Shown piece by piece: positions 11,401 through 21,800 of a DNA stretch of 64,000 nucleotides. Below the pieces are notes generated by a model. It worked only from the letters and a program-made list of their open reading frames with translations. It did no database searches and was not told where the DNA came from. This DNA is from Amblyornis subalaris (Eukaryota; Chordata; Aves; Passeriformes; Ptilonorhynchidae): NCBI GenBank assembly GCA_018881555.1, contig JACAXG010000059.1:4399580-4463579 (forward strand). The letters run 5' to 3'. The position numbers were made by a program, and so were the translations under genes. Each line of letters starts with the position of its first letter. Position 1 is the stretch's first letter.

Positions 11401-12683
11401 CTGGTCCTACAGCCCGCCCCGGCGACGGGCCCACGAGGAGAAGCACCTTCCCAGGCTGGTGAGCCGGACGCCCGGAGGGAGCCAGAAATACGATCACTCC
11501 TACCTCAGCAGCGTCTTGGAGAGGAAATCCCGGAGTTACGACGAGAGCGGTGACCATTGTGCAACCCCCTCGAAGCTGAGCTCGCAGCCCAGCCAGAGAG
11601 GAGGGGGATCATACTACGCCTGGTCACCACCCTCCACCTACAAAGCCGAGAAGTCGCAGCCGCCGCCGCAGCAGTCATCATCCCCTGAGCAGGATGAGGA
11701 GGAGGAGGACAGCCTGCCCCCCTACAGCGAGAGGGAGCTGAGCCGAGGCCCTTCCTACAGGGCCAGGGAACAGGCCTACCTCAATGCCTCTGACAAGAAG
11801 AGGAAAAAGGACCCCAAGAAAACAGTGAGGCCATGTCTGGTGGTCCTGGTCCAAATAGGCTGAGCGGAGAGCCACCAGGCAGGGGTTACTAACCAGAGTT
11901 GACNGGCAAGGGGGTTTTTCAGGAGGGTAACACCTGGAGTCTGGGTGTGACTCGCCATGGGAAGGGGGAAGTCACTGTGGAAGGAAGCCATAAAGGGTAA
12001 TAGCTCCTACACAGGAGTTCATGATGGAGGGAGAAGCCAGATGTGCCTGGGACTGGGGAGGTGAGGGATGTCTTTGGCATCTGTGGGCTGGTAATCCAAG
12101 GTGGTGGGAGTTTANGTAGAGTTTAGGAGGATCATTGTAGGGAAGTTACCCAGGGCTTGCAGAAATTATAGGGCTTTGCTTTGGCCTTGATCCTTGTTAA
12201 GGAAGGGTTGAGAGGCTCTTGTTCTTCNGGTCTGGGACATGGCTGGTAGCAAGGGATGGTGTAAGAGACATCTTTCTGAAAGGGTTGGGATCACAGACTC
12301 CTGTGGGCACGTGGCCCATAGGCTTCCATGGGGGCCATTCATGCCAAAGGCATTCCTCACCCAGGCTACCAGCAAGTGCAAAGCATCCTGCCACAGTCCA
12401 AGCTAGTAAGGACTGATGAGTTCATGGTGGCTGGGGAAGGGGATTTTCCCCATCTACCCCAGCTGGNGAAGTCTGCACCATGAGGGAGACCTTATCATTA
12501 GAGTAGTTTGGCTGTGGGAGAGAGGATTGGGTTGTGAGTGGACAAAGCTGTTGCTGTTTGTTTGTGTCTCTGTCAAAGCTTTGTCTGTCCCTTTGTCTGT
12601 TCCAATGAGTGCTTTCCTGTTGACATTAATCTTCTCTTTCCTCTCAGAATGATTTCCCAACGAGGATGTCCCTTGTGGTTTGA
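2312..12683 (+). CDS. ILDR2: ILDR2 (immunoglobulin-like domain containing receptor 2), 3' part: transmembrane exon to stop
   Basis: Six coding exons with GT-AG borders and matching phases: 2312-2458, 3187-3363, 8336-8449, 9863-10073, 11134-11824 and 12648-12683. They add up to about 457 residues plus a stop, against about 639 for full-length mammalian ILDR2; the missing N-terminus (signal peptide, Ig-V domain) lies upstream of the window. Visible parts in order: a transmembrane segment beginning [10 protein letters not shown], a palmitoylation-type Cys cluster ([19 protein letters not shown]), a Pro-rich linker, the conserved block [20 protein letters not shown], a Ser/Arg-rich tail with [10 protein letters not shown] and [13 protein letters not shown], an acidic stretch, [10 protein letters not shown], and a C-terminal SLVV that could bind a PDZ domain. 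ILDR2 belongs to the angulin/LSR family and is known from tricellular junctions, lipid homeostasis and B7-like T-cell inhibition. LSR and ILDR1 were excluded because the linker and tail follow ILDR2 almost residue by residue. No frameshift or internal stop was seen; two codons contain n. Confidence 0.97.
3187..3363 (+). CDS. ILDR2: ILDR2 proline-rich linker exon
   Basis: The acceptor is tttttcag at 3179-3186 and the donor is GTAATT at 3364; length 177 nt. The product begins [14 protein letters not shown] and continues with a Pro/Ser-rich stretch containing [16 protein letters not shown], both typical of ILDR2 just after the Cys cluster. The exon ends on the first base of a split codon. Confidence 0.94.
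6551..6598 (+). repeat. 18-bp minisatellite, about 2.7 copies
   Basis: Three successive units begin GAGGTACCAG, with an 18-bp period (gaggtaccagacagaagt, gaggtaccagccagaagt, then a partial unit). The units differ by a single base. Confidence 0.85.
7333..7365. repeat. Perfect 13-bp inverted repeat with 7-nt loop
   Basis: The arms ttacctgctaaca and tgttagcaggtaa are exact reverse complements around the loop tagctat. The hairpin lies in an ILDR2 intron. No function can be assigned from sequence. Confidence 0.85.
7944..8072 (+). repeat. Interspersed/direct repeat, copy 1 (ILDR2 intron)
   Basis: This segment, starting gagggggttgcttttgtttt, is repeated with about 85% identity at 9557-9690 in the next intron. 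Both copies share agctgggcaagtcaggcca, ccagcctgtctcaca and atgtcccacc. It is either an unrecognised short interspersed element or a local duplication. Confidence 0.8.
8336..8449 (+). CDS. ILDR2: ILDR2 conserved cytoplasmic exon
   Basis: The acceptor is the second AG of a tagcag tandem site (8330-8335) and the donor is GTGAGA at 8450; length 114 nt. It encodes [20 protein letters not shown] followed by [17 protein letters not shown], the best conserved cytoplasmic block of the ILDR/LSR family. Use of the first AG would add one Ala codon. Confidence 0.95.
8450..9862 (+). other. ILDR2 intron
   Basis: Non-coding. It contains the second copy of the ~130-bp direct repeat (9557-9690) and several ambiguous bases. 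No exon was recognised. Confidence 0.7.
9557..9690 (+). repeat. Interspersed/direct repeat, copy 2 (ILDR2 intron)
   Basis: Second copy of the element at 7944-8072, in the same orientation and 1.6 kb downstream. It starts with the same gagggggttgcttttgtttt and diverges by scattered substitutions and small indels. Confidence 0.8.
9863..10073 (+). CDS. ILDR2: ILDR2 cytoplasmic exon with [10 protein letters not shown]
   Basis: The acceptor is cccctgcag at 9854-9862 and the donor is GTGAGG at 10074; length 211 nt, starting in phase 1 and ending with two bases of a Ser codon. It encodes [19 protein letters not shown] and later [17 protein letters not shown]. One n at 9958 leaves a single residue before GDLDGD unresolved (Ser, Thr, Ala or Pro). 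Confidence 0.94.
10432..10550 (+). mobile_element. CR1 LINE 3' end, plus orientation
   Basis: The segment ends with the characteristic CR1 tail ggttggacttgatgatcc, then cgaggtcttttccaacctag and ttgattctgtgactctg. It is a 5'-truncated non-LTR retrotransposon copy in an ILDR2 intron, which is typical of bird genomes. Confidence 0.9.
11134..11824 (+). CDS. ILDR2: ILDR2 large GC-rich tail exon
   Basis: The acceptor is cctcttgcag at 11124-11133 and the donor is GTGAGG at 11825; length 691 nt. It encodes the Arg/Ser-rich tail: [94 protein letters not shown], a poly-Glu patch, [19 protein letters not shown] and [10 protein letters not shown]. It is GC-rich compared with the flanking introns. If the following intron is retained, the frame runs on to a stop at 11861-11863. 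Confidence 0.96.
12648..12683 (+). CDS. ILDR2: ILDR2 terminal coding exon
   Basis: The acceptor is tttcctctcag at 12637-12647. Twelve codons encode [11 protein letters not shown] and a TGA stop at 12681-12683, the known C-terminus of ILDR2. The last residues resemble a class II PDZ ligand. The 3' UTR continues from 12684. Confidence 0.94.
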   Translation, partial: NDFPTRMSLVV

Positions 12684-14395
12684 AGTTGTTGTGGACCTGT
12701 CATGTTGATGGGCTTGGTATCATGAGGTGACTGCAGTGGAGAAGATGCAGAGCAACAAGCAAGACAAGCCTCTGTGAACCTTTGCAGCCGTCAGCCATGG
12801 ACTGTTTCAATTGTTTGTTTCATCAGGGGAGCAGAGGCTTTTGTAAGAGACAGACTCCCATGGACAGCACTCAATCTCAGAGGCTCTGGGAGTCTGCCAG
12901 GAAAATGAGGCTGGGACTCTCTTTGGCACCCTGTTTTCCAGTGTCCTCCATTCTGCACTGGACAGCAGCCATGTCCCTACTGCCCCTACAGCCCTCCCTG
13001 CAGCCCTGAACTACAAGTGAGGCTGCTTTGTGCCTCCTGCCCTGTGTCATGCAGAGGGAGGCCTGTGTGCATACCTCTTGCTCCCTCTGTCTCCTCAGTT
13101 CTCTGTTTGGATCAAAATTGTCTCTATACTTTAAGCCTTTTTTGTATCACCCCCATGCTGGGAGGAGGCCTTGTTCTTACAGCTGCAGACTGCCTCCAGC
13201 TGATCAGGCCCTAAATCATGAAAGAAAATCTACATCCTTTCAGACACTGTAAGAAAAGGACTGATGAGGTGTTACCTTGATAAGAGCTGAATGGGGAAAG
13301 AGACAATTATGAGCTGGTTTGTTCAATATATTTAGTTCTGTTCGTTGTGTGATGAGAGTTGCAGGTGAGATTGATTTATTGTTTCGAAAGTGGGTCAAAG
13401 TAGCTTTTNTTGTGATGAGAGCATGATTTGTTTCCCCCCTGCCCCCAAATGTGTTTTGTTTTGATGCAGTTGCATTTCCTTGCAGCTGAACTATGACCCG
13501 GTAGAGCTTCAAGCTAGAGTATCTACTCCACTGTTTTAAAAGCAGTGCTCTAGCCTTCCTAGTGCTCTGCTTCCAGCACCACCAGACCCCACACCACTCT
13601 AGTGAGTGGCCTTTTTGTTTCAAAGAAGCAAAAAGGGGACAATCTCAGTGAGACGGCATCTGCAGACCTTCATTCTGTGCCACTGGTATCACTCTCTTCT
13701 GGGAATTGTTTCCAGACACTGAAGAGAGCAGTAACAGCAGTGGGAAAAAGCACTGTGGATGGATGCAAGCTTTGAAAGTCACCCTTTTCACTTAAAACCA
13801 TTTCACACACTTTGGTTGGGATGTGGTTTTAGTGGCTGTTGTCTCAGGAATAGCTTAATTTAGAAGTGAGTGCTTCACACCATGTGGAAGCCTGACATTC
13901 TGGTTTTCATGGGGTATTATGCAGTCGTTTATTTAGCTGCTAAAATCATCATGTGAGGGAAGATGATGGGAACATTTTAAGGTCCAGNATCTTGATCCCT
14001 ATTACACCTAGAAACAACTTAGTGCCCTACTGTGTTACAGAGAGCCTCTGAAATGACATCTTTGTTGTTACTCTGGGAATTTGGGAAGCTGTCTGGCCTC
14101 AGGTGCTCATACTGGCAGTACTGTTTGGAACACAAGGTGTATTAACATTATTGCAGTTCTCCATAAAAAAGATAGATTAATTTCTGTATTACTCCTTTGC
14201 CAGATAGTTCACCCACCAGGAATGGTCAGGGGAGAGGAAGAATAGTCTCCATAGATTTGATGATGGTGCAGTGAGAAGGTGAATGGATGAAAGGATGACT
14301 TTCTTCTCCCACCCTCCTCTAGTGATAACTGCAGTTTTGGAAATCCCAGTCCTGGGTCTTCCTGGACAGAGAGGGATCAGCCTGCAGGAACATGC
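12684..14395 (+). other. ILDR2 3' UTR and/or downstream flank
   Basis: No coding exon was recognised after the ILDR2 stop. No clear AATAAA signal with a downstream GT-rich element stands out nearby, so the polyadenylation site cannot be placed. Confidence 0.5.
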
Positions 14396-15012
14396 AATCA
14401 TGGAATCACAGACTTGTTTTTGCAGGAAGTAGCCTTTAAAGATCATCTGGTTCCAACCCTCTGCCATGGGCAGGAACATCTTCCACATATCAGGTTGTTC
14501 AAAGCCCCATCCAACCAGACCTTGAACACTTTCAAGGTGGGACATCTGCAGATTCTCTGGGCAACTTGTTCCAGTGTCTCACCACCCTCATAGTAAAGAA
14601 TTTCTTCCTTGTATCTAATCTAAAATTACCCTCTTTTAGTTCAAAATCAATGCCCTGATAAAAAGTCCCTCTCCAGCTTTCTTGTAGGTCCCTTTAGGCG
14701 CTGGAAGGCTGCTCTAAGGTCTCCATAGAGCCTTCTTTTCCAAGCTGAACAACTCCAACTCTCTCAACCTGTCTCACAGAAGAGGTGTTCCAGCCCCTCT
14801 GACCATTTTTGTCTCCCTCTGGACCTGCTCTAACAGGTCCATGTCTTTGTGCTGGTGGCNCCAGAGTTGAACACAGTGTGGGGCCTCAAGAGAATGGAGT
14901 AGAGGGAAGTTCCACTCCTTGACCTGCTGGTCACTCACCTGATGCAGCCCAGGATATGGTTGGCTTTCTGGGCTGCGAGAGCACATGGCTGGCTCATGTC
15001 CAGTCCTCATCT
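14396..15012 (-). mobile_element. CR1 LINE fragment, minus orientation
   Basis: The stretch starts with the reverse complement of the CR1 3' end (atcatggaatcacagac ... aaagatcatctggttccaac). It continues through the familiar CR1 3' region (gggcaacttgttccagtgtc, agctgaacaactccaactct, gaccatttttgtctccctct). It is 5'-truncated. Confidence 0.93.
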
Positions 15013-15020
15013 ACCACTAT

Positions 15021-15835
15021 AAAATCATAGAATTGTAGAATGGTTTGGAAGGGACCTTAAAGATCATCTACTTCCCCAAGTCCTTCTCAGGGCTCCCAGT
15101 CCATTTTTCCCCCAGTCTGTATCAACACCGGGGGTTGCCCTCATTCAGGTGTAGCACCTCACACTTGGCTGTTTTGAACTTGATGAGGTTCTCATGGGCC
15201 ACTCCTCAAGCCTGTCACAGGGTCACTCTGGATGGCATCCCTTGCCTCCAGTGACTCCATGGCATCACTCAGCTTGGTGTCACCCACGAACTGCTGAGAG
15301 TGCACTCAGTCCCACTGTCTGTGCCATTAACGGAGACAGAGCAGTGTCAGTGCAGGCCCTTGAGGGACACCACTTGTTACTGATGTCCATTTGGACACTG
15401 AGCCATTGACTGACACTCTGGATGTGGCTATCCAGCCAATTCCTTATCCATCAGGTAGTCCATCCATCAAACCCATCTCTCTCCAATGTAGAAACTATGA
15501 TGTTGTGTGGACTGTGTCAAAGGCCTTACAGAAGTCAAGGTGAACTTTCCTTATCCACCAATGCAGTCACTCCATCAAAAAAGGTCTCCAAGTAAGCAGG
15601 TGTGATTTGTCCTTGGTGAAGCCATGCCAGCTATCTTTAATCACTTCCCTGCCATCCATACGCCTTGACACAGCTTCCAGGAGGATCTGTTCCATGATCT
15701 TACAGGGCACAGAGGTGAGGCTGACTCGTCAATAGTTCCCAGGGTCCTGTTTTATCCATCTTTAAAACGGGAATGTTGTTTCCCTTTTGCNGGTCACTGG
15801 GGTCCTGACTGCCTAACTGCCATGACTTTTCAAAC
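15021..15835 (-). mobile_element. Second CR1 LINE fragment, minus orientation
   Basis: A new CR1 3' end (aaaatcatagaattgtagaa, tggtttggaagggaccttaa) begins directly after the previous copy. The element extends into the 3' part of the CR1 reverse-transcriptase region near 15,500-15,800 (aaggccttacagaagtcaag, gatctgttccatgatcttac). The two copies are separate insertions, tandem or nested. Confidence 0.92.
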
Positions 15836-18800
15836 GGAGAACAACTTAGCAACTACATTTAGCAGCAACATGCCAACTTTATGTACCTGTATTATGGCTG
15901 GAGAGACTGAAATTGTAAGTATTCTTGTCTTACCATTAATGCATGTTCCTAGGAGAATCACAGCAAGAGGTTGGCAGGTGGCTGCCATCTGAGGTCTCAG
16001 GCCTTGAGAAGTCTACAGAGCTACACTACATACTGTTTAAATTAAACATTTCATCCCTGACATATGAGGATTCTAGCATGTTGATGTTTTCTTAGTCTGA
16101 AAACTTTGGCAAACCTTATGCCATGAATTTCAAGGGAGCTTAGCCTTCTATCGTTTTTATCAGACTGCCATTTCCATCAGCAGACCCAGGAAACAGTTGA
16201 CACAGAAATTTGAAAGTGCTCCTGACTATGCCAGAAAGGCGCCAAACCAGTGATTTTACAGTCTCTAAATACCTCTATCTTTTAAATCATACTGAGAGCC
16301 TGAGCATTACAATCTTCTCATTTCAGTTATGTTCTGTCCCTTATCTCGGTCACTGTAGTTTATTTGATCAAGCCCTCAGGAATGAGTTGTGTGTATTAAA
16401 AATACAAGTCTTCGTTTATTTGAGTCAGTTTTGTTTATTCAGTGCTGGTACTTTAGGGCATCTGTACACTGTGTGTAAGAAGTTGCCATTTCTGTATCTA
16501 GCTTATATAAATAAGTAGTTGCAAGCTAATTCTTTTAAGAAAACTTTTAATTGTAGAAACAACTGTTTGTGAGAACTTGGAAACATCTCTTGAATCCAAG
16601 TACTGGAAAAGTATTGATTTTATGACTAGTGATTCTGTGAGTTTTACCAGATGATAAAAGTTTCAGCTGCCAAAAAAAAAAGGAGGTCTTACTTCCGCGA
16701 AGTCAAATCTGGGCAGCAGCCACCTTGCTCTAAAATTTTAGATTCTGTATCTCCCTGTACAAATCTGCAGCAATTTTCAGTTACTGCTTGTGTCTGTCCT
16801 CAGGCCATCTTTATTTTTCCCATTAGAAATATGTCTGCAGCAGCAAATGGACCAAATCAAGAAGGGAGGGGTGACGTAGAGTATCTGCACAGCTACACAA
16901 CCCTAATGACCTGTTACTCCTGCAGCAGGGGAGCAGGGGGCAGAGGCTGACAGACGGCTCGAGAGGAGCCTCATGTTTCAGGAGAGAAGTAATGGTTTGT
17001 GTCTGTGCCATCTTTCAGAACACCTGCAGAATGCTGGCACTGGGAAATAATGAGCCTGGTTATTATGTGGTCTCAAATTATAAGTTTTCCAGTGATCAAT
17101 TTTTATTGCTGGCATAAAATTAAAATCCTTTTCTTACTGGATATGGATGTCTGGGTCATGTCAAGGACATGGAGAGTTTTGTGGTCTTAAAATCACATCA
17201 CAACTTGGTGACTTGGTAGGAAAACAGAGATGATGAGAGAATCCTGTAAATATTTGAAGAGCCCTTAAGGCAAAAGCAGGATGAAGCATTAGCAGTAGAT
17301 TTGGCTGTGCTGTCAAAAAAAGTGATCTTGGCTACTGAAAGAAAAAAATTTGACATAATGGAATGGGAAAATAAATACCAATGGTAATGACTTCTCATCA
17401 ATCCCATTATTCCTGTAAAGTACATTGTAAAAGTTCCAGTGGGTGGCTTCAGTGTGAATATCCTCAGAACACTCCATTTCCACTGAAAGGGAAAATTAAC
17501 AAAACTAGCATTTTGAGTGCTTAAAATTTTTGAGAAACTCCTAACATTTATAAGCTGAAACAGGCAGCCAGAGTTACTCAGGTGTTTATGCTGGCATATG
17601 GTACAGGGGACTGGAGCTGTAACATCCCCACCTTTGTTACTGCAGTTGGTCAGGGATGGCCATCAGCAGTGTACCCCAGAGCTGCATCTCTGAGAGATAA
17701 AGGACAGCCCCTGGGATAGATCCCTGAGAAGGAGCAATCACAAAATATTTCAGAAGGTAAACCTTGCCACCGAATTTGACAGGTATATAAATGCAGCACC
17801 ACAGTGTTTATCGTGGCTGGAGTATTCTGAGAATAATTTTAATGATGTGGAGATTGTTGAGAAACTGCATGGAGCTGTCTTCCTTTTTCTCCAGGTAGCT
17901 TTCACACAAGATGAGGGTGAGGATCTGTTCTCTGTCACTAAGTACAGAGTTGGGAACATGTGGAAATAAAAGCCCATTTTTTGACTGGGTCCAGGAGCGA
18001 AGATACCGCAGATTAGACCCTGTGATTCCAGAAGTCTCTGTCTCCATCGGGCTCTACTGGCTGTACATGCTTTATACAACAGCTGTGGTGTTGAAAACGC
18101 CCTCATAGTCACCTGGAGCTCCTAAAGTCCCTTCCCCATTGCCTTGGAAGATCAGAAAAGGTACCCATTACATAATGTGATGAAACAGCTATCATTCTGA
18201 TGTGATCTCAAGAATGCCAGCTGGATTTACCAGCATTAGAAACAGCAAAAATCTAAAGTTAGCTAATACTAAAGGAAGGAACCTGCCACGATTCCCATAT
18301 GAATTCTCTTGTGACCTTTATAATTCCTTCTGACATTCACCCCTGCCTGCATAGGGGCCTTTGCCAGGGGAGGCCATCACCTCCTCTCCCTTTCGCCTGT
18401 CATTCTTTGTCATGCTTGTAATGCCTCTCTGACCCCTCTGCTTTCCTTTGGCTATTTGCAGTCAACCTTCAGTGTTGTGCCTCGGGGTTCCAATCAGTTT
18501 GGGTGTAGAATGAGTGGCATTCTGTAAAAAGGCATCTTTACCCCCTGTAAAAGCGAAAATTACAGAATACCCACAACAAAACCCCAAGCCCTCCAGATAT
18601 TCTCTCAAGGCCAAGCAGGGATGTTACTGGAAACATTTTGAAAATTAAAGCTGAACATAATTTCAAAATGAGTAACTATTGTTTTCAATCCCAGGACAGC
18701 TGCAGTCAGAGCTCTGGAGTGCAGACAGCAGGAGCAAATGCATTCAGGTTTCACTCACCTTGGTGAGAGCAGTGGCAGAGAGAAGCAGCATTTAATGAGC

Positions 18801-21800
18801 CAGAAAGCAAACAGGAGTTCCAAGATGTGGAACTTACATGTGAGTTAGAAGTGTGAACTAGAAGTTGACAGGTTCAGCTTAAAAGCAAAATTCAGTCCAG
18901 GGAAACTTGAGCCCTGGCCCAGGGGTACAATCCTCTTGCTGTTTACAGATGAACTGGGCTTTTTTCCTGCCTCTGTTGCTGCCTGCCACAGCCATTTCCC
19001 AGCCATTACACAGTGAGTGAGTGGCTTTCTTTGCTGTACTCAGCTGCTGTTATTTTACTTAGATTGTCCTCCCCTGTAATGAACTTTTTTCAATATGAGG
19101 GGGAGAAGGATGTAACAATACACTGTAATGAAAATTTAACACTTTTATAGCTTTTTGGGACACATCCACATCCCCAATTACCAAGCATTATACATTTGCC
19201 ATGCGCACAGTATCAAAGTCATTGCTTTTGAGTTGTCACCGTGGAGAATAAAAGCAGGAAAAGCTACCACCAATCTGCCTTTTTATTATCCTGCAGGCAA
19301 ATAATTTGCCCACTTTTTGCTAAGAAATAAGCAGTTTACATGAGTAGTTTTCAACCCATTTTTGTGATTAGTGGCCAATAAGCCAAACATTTTCCAGTGG
19401 AGCAGCAGACCCTTCATAAATCTCTTACCATTCACAGGATAACATACAAAAACATTCTGCCCAGCCTCCTTTCTTACAAGAAATCCCTGCAAGTACCCCA
19501 TGGAGCCACATTCCTTCGGAGAAAGGATAAACTCTACCCTGGTCTTGCAGACTTAAAACCTTTTCTTTATTTTATTAGGAAAACTTTTATCTTTTTACTA
19601 CAGACATGTTCTTTTCTTTTGGCCTCTTTGTCCTTAAGTCTGCAGTACTCTGGACTGATGTTTTTTGTCTCATAAAAAAGCAACTTCATTCCGCTCCTGT
19701 CTCCATGTTGTAAATAATGGATTAAGGCTCACACTTTGTAGGTGTAACCTGAACAGCATTTACATGTTTAGATCGTGTCTGATAGGTGTTATCAGCAGTC
19801 AGGCACAGAAGTACTCACAGCTCTGCTCCGTATTTCCCTGTGCAAGGCACAACATCCCTTGGCTCTGAAAATCATCACTCATCCTTTATTTTATCCCGAG
19901 TGAACGCACTCCGTGTTTCTTTGGGCTTCTTTATCACTCCTCCATCCCTCAGTGCTCCCCCTCTGCAGAAGTCTCCACACCAACATGGAGCAGGAAAGGT
20001 GCCCATCCATACCTTGAAGAGTAACGAGGGTGAGGAAGACCTGACAACGGAAACACTGAGAGGTCACCCAGCTCCGAGCTCTGCAGGAAGTCCCTTCTGG
20101 CTGGGGAAGTGTTTGTGCCAGCGAGGCAGAAGCCAGAGGTGCCCTGCAGCTCCCACTGTAACTCCTGGTTACACCTTGCACAGGTAAGGCTCTTCCATGC
20201 CCAGTCACAGTTATCCATGAGCACTTGGCTGTAGGTGCAGGTTTGCGATTNAGGGCCATTTCTGAATTAGAGAAATGAGTCTGAAAAAATTGCCTAAAGT
20301 GTCACAGAACCACCTATTACAGCAGGTGTAGTGTTTTAATTTAGTCCTTGCTGTGTGACAGAAATCCCTTCTGCTTTCATGTCAAGTTGGTTTCCATCAG
20401 CCTCTCCAGAGCAGGTGTGGGTGATTTCCATGTCCCAGTTATCACATCTTCTCTTTGAGCAACAGATCACTCGGTGCACTTGTCTCTGAATAGGTACTCC
20501 AGGGTAGTGAGAGGCAGATCTCCAACTGGTTGCATTTTACACTCAAGAGCCTGCTAAGTGATTAATTAATTTAGTCTCTCAAAGTTCCCTGCTTCCTGGC
20601 AAAACCAGAATGTGTGTTTCTACAGGCCTCAGACCTGCTCACCTTGGAGCTATGAGTTTTGGCAAGGACTTTAACATCCAGTAAGGTGGAGATCAGGTAA
20701 AACAGTAGCATAAAAATCTAAAAGCTTTACATTGTAAAGATACACTGCCATGTCCTTGCTAAAGACCAGTGTATAATTTGTTATTACTAAATTTATGTGC
20801 AGTCACAGAGAAGACACCCATGGTCCTTGCAAATGGGCCTCTGACAGGAGGATGTAGGGGGAAGTATGGGTTAAAGCAAGTGAGCCAAGCGAGAATGCCC
20901 AGAGGCTCTGGCATCCGGGATTGTGCCCTGTTGGGAAGGGCATAGCCCAGCATGACTTACTGGTGCTGGCTCTGGGCTGCCCTCAGGGAACAGACCCGCT
21001 GCTGACAGCATCCCTGACAAGGGGTTTGCAACCCCTCTCTCATCTCCAGATCACTGATTCTGCAAGAAGGGTGAGGTCACTAAAATGAAGACTATCTTAG
21101 CTACGTAAACTGCTTCTGCATTTCTCTTTCAGGTTTTTGGCAATCTTAGACTTTGAAGAGTAGGCCTGCACAGTTAAAGTTTGAGTAATACTTCCAAATG
21201 TAGGTCCTACAAATCTTTATGCATGAACTTGGCTACAATTACTGAGTGCATACAGAAAGGATGTGTGGACCTGGTACCTGGAATGTTTTCCTTTAGAACT
21301 TGGAGTCCCAGCTTCTTGAGCTGAAACTTTCAGCACAGTCAAGTGCTCAGGANTTCTGAGAAAGTAAAACTACTCAAATTAGTAAAACCACAGTGCACAC
21401 ACCCCCCAGTGCAGCCAATTTACAGAGACTGCAATGTGCAACTCTGGCAGGCAGAACCAACTGATGCAACTTGGAACCTGCATCTTTGTGGAACTGAGGT
21501 GCCAAGGCTTGGAGCACTTGGTCCCCTGCACAAATAGGCCTTCACCCCATGGACAGAGTGACAGAACTTGTGTGGGTAGCAGGCTCTGAGCCAAGGTATG
21601 TTTTAATTAGTACTGGGGGAGTGAAANGGTGAAATATATTTGGGGGGTTTGTGTTTCGTTTTTTTCCCTTTAAATAGAAATATATATTTATATATATATA
21701 AATTTTTGTCTTCGCTTCTCAGAAGAGAGATCAGAGACTGCCTTCTGTTCNGGTCAGTATGGTGCCTGAATGGAAAATTTCACTCCCCAGTTTCAGTAAA

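Noticed and set aside
10793..11863. 356-codon continuous frame as one gene
   Set aside because: Only 11134-11824 is an ILDR2 exon; the upstream part is intron that happens to be open.
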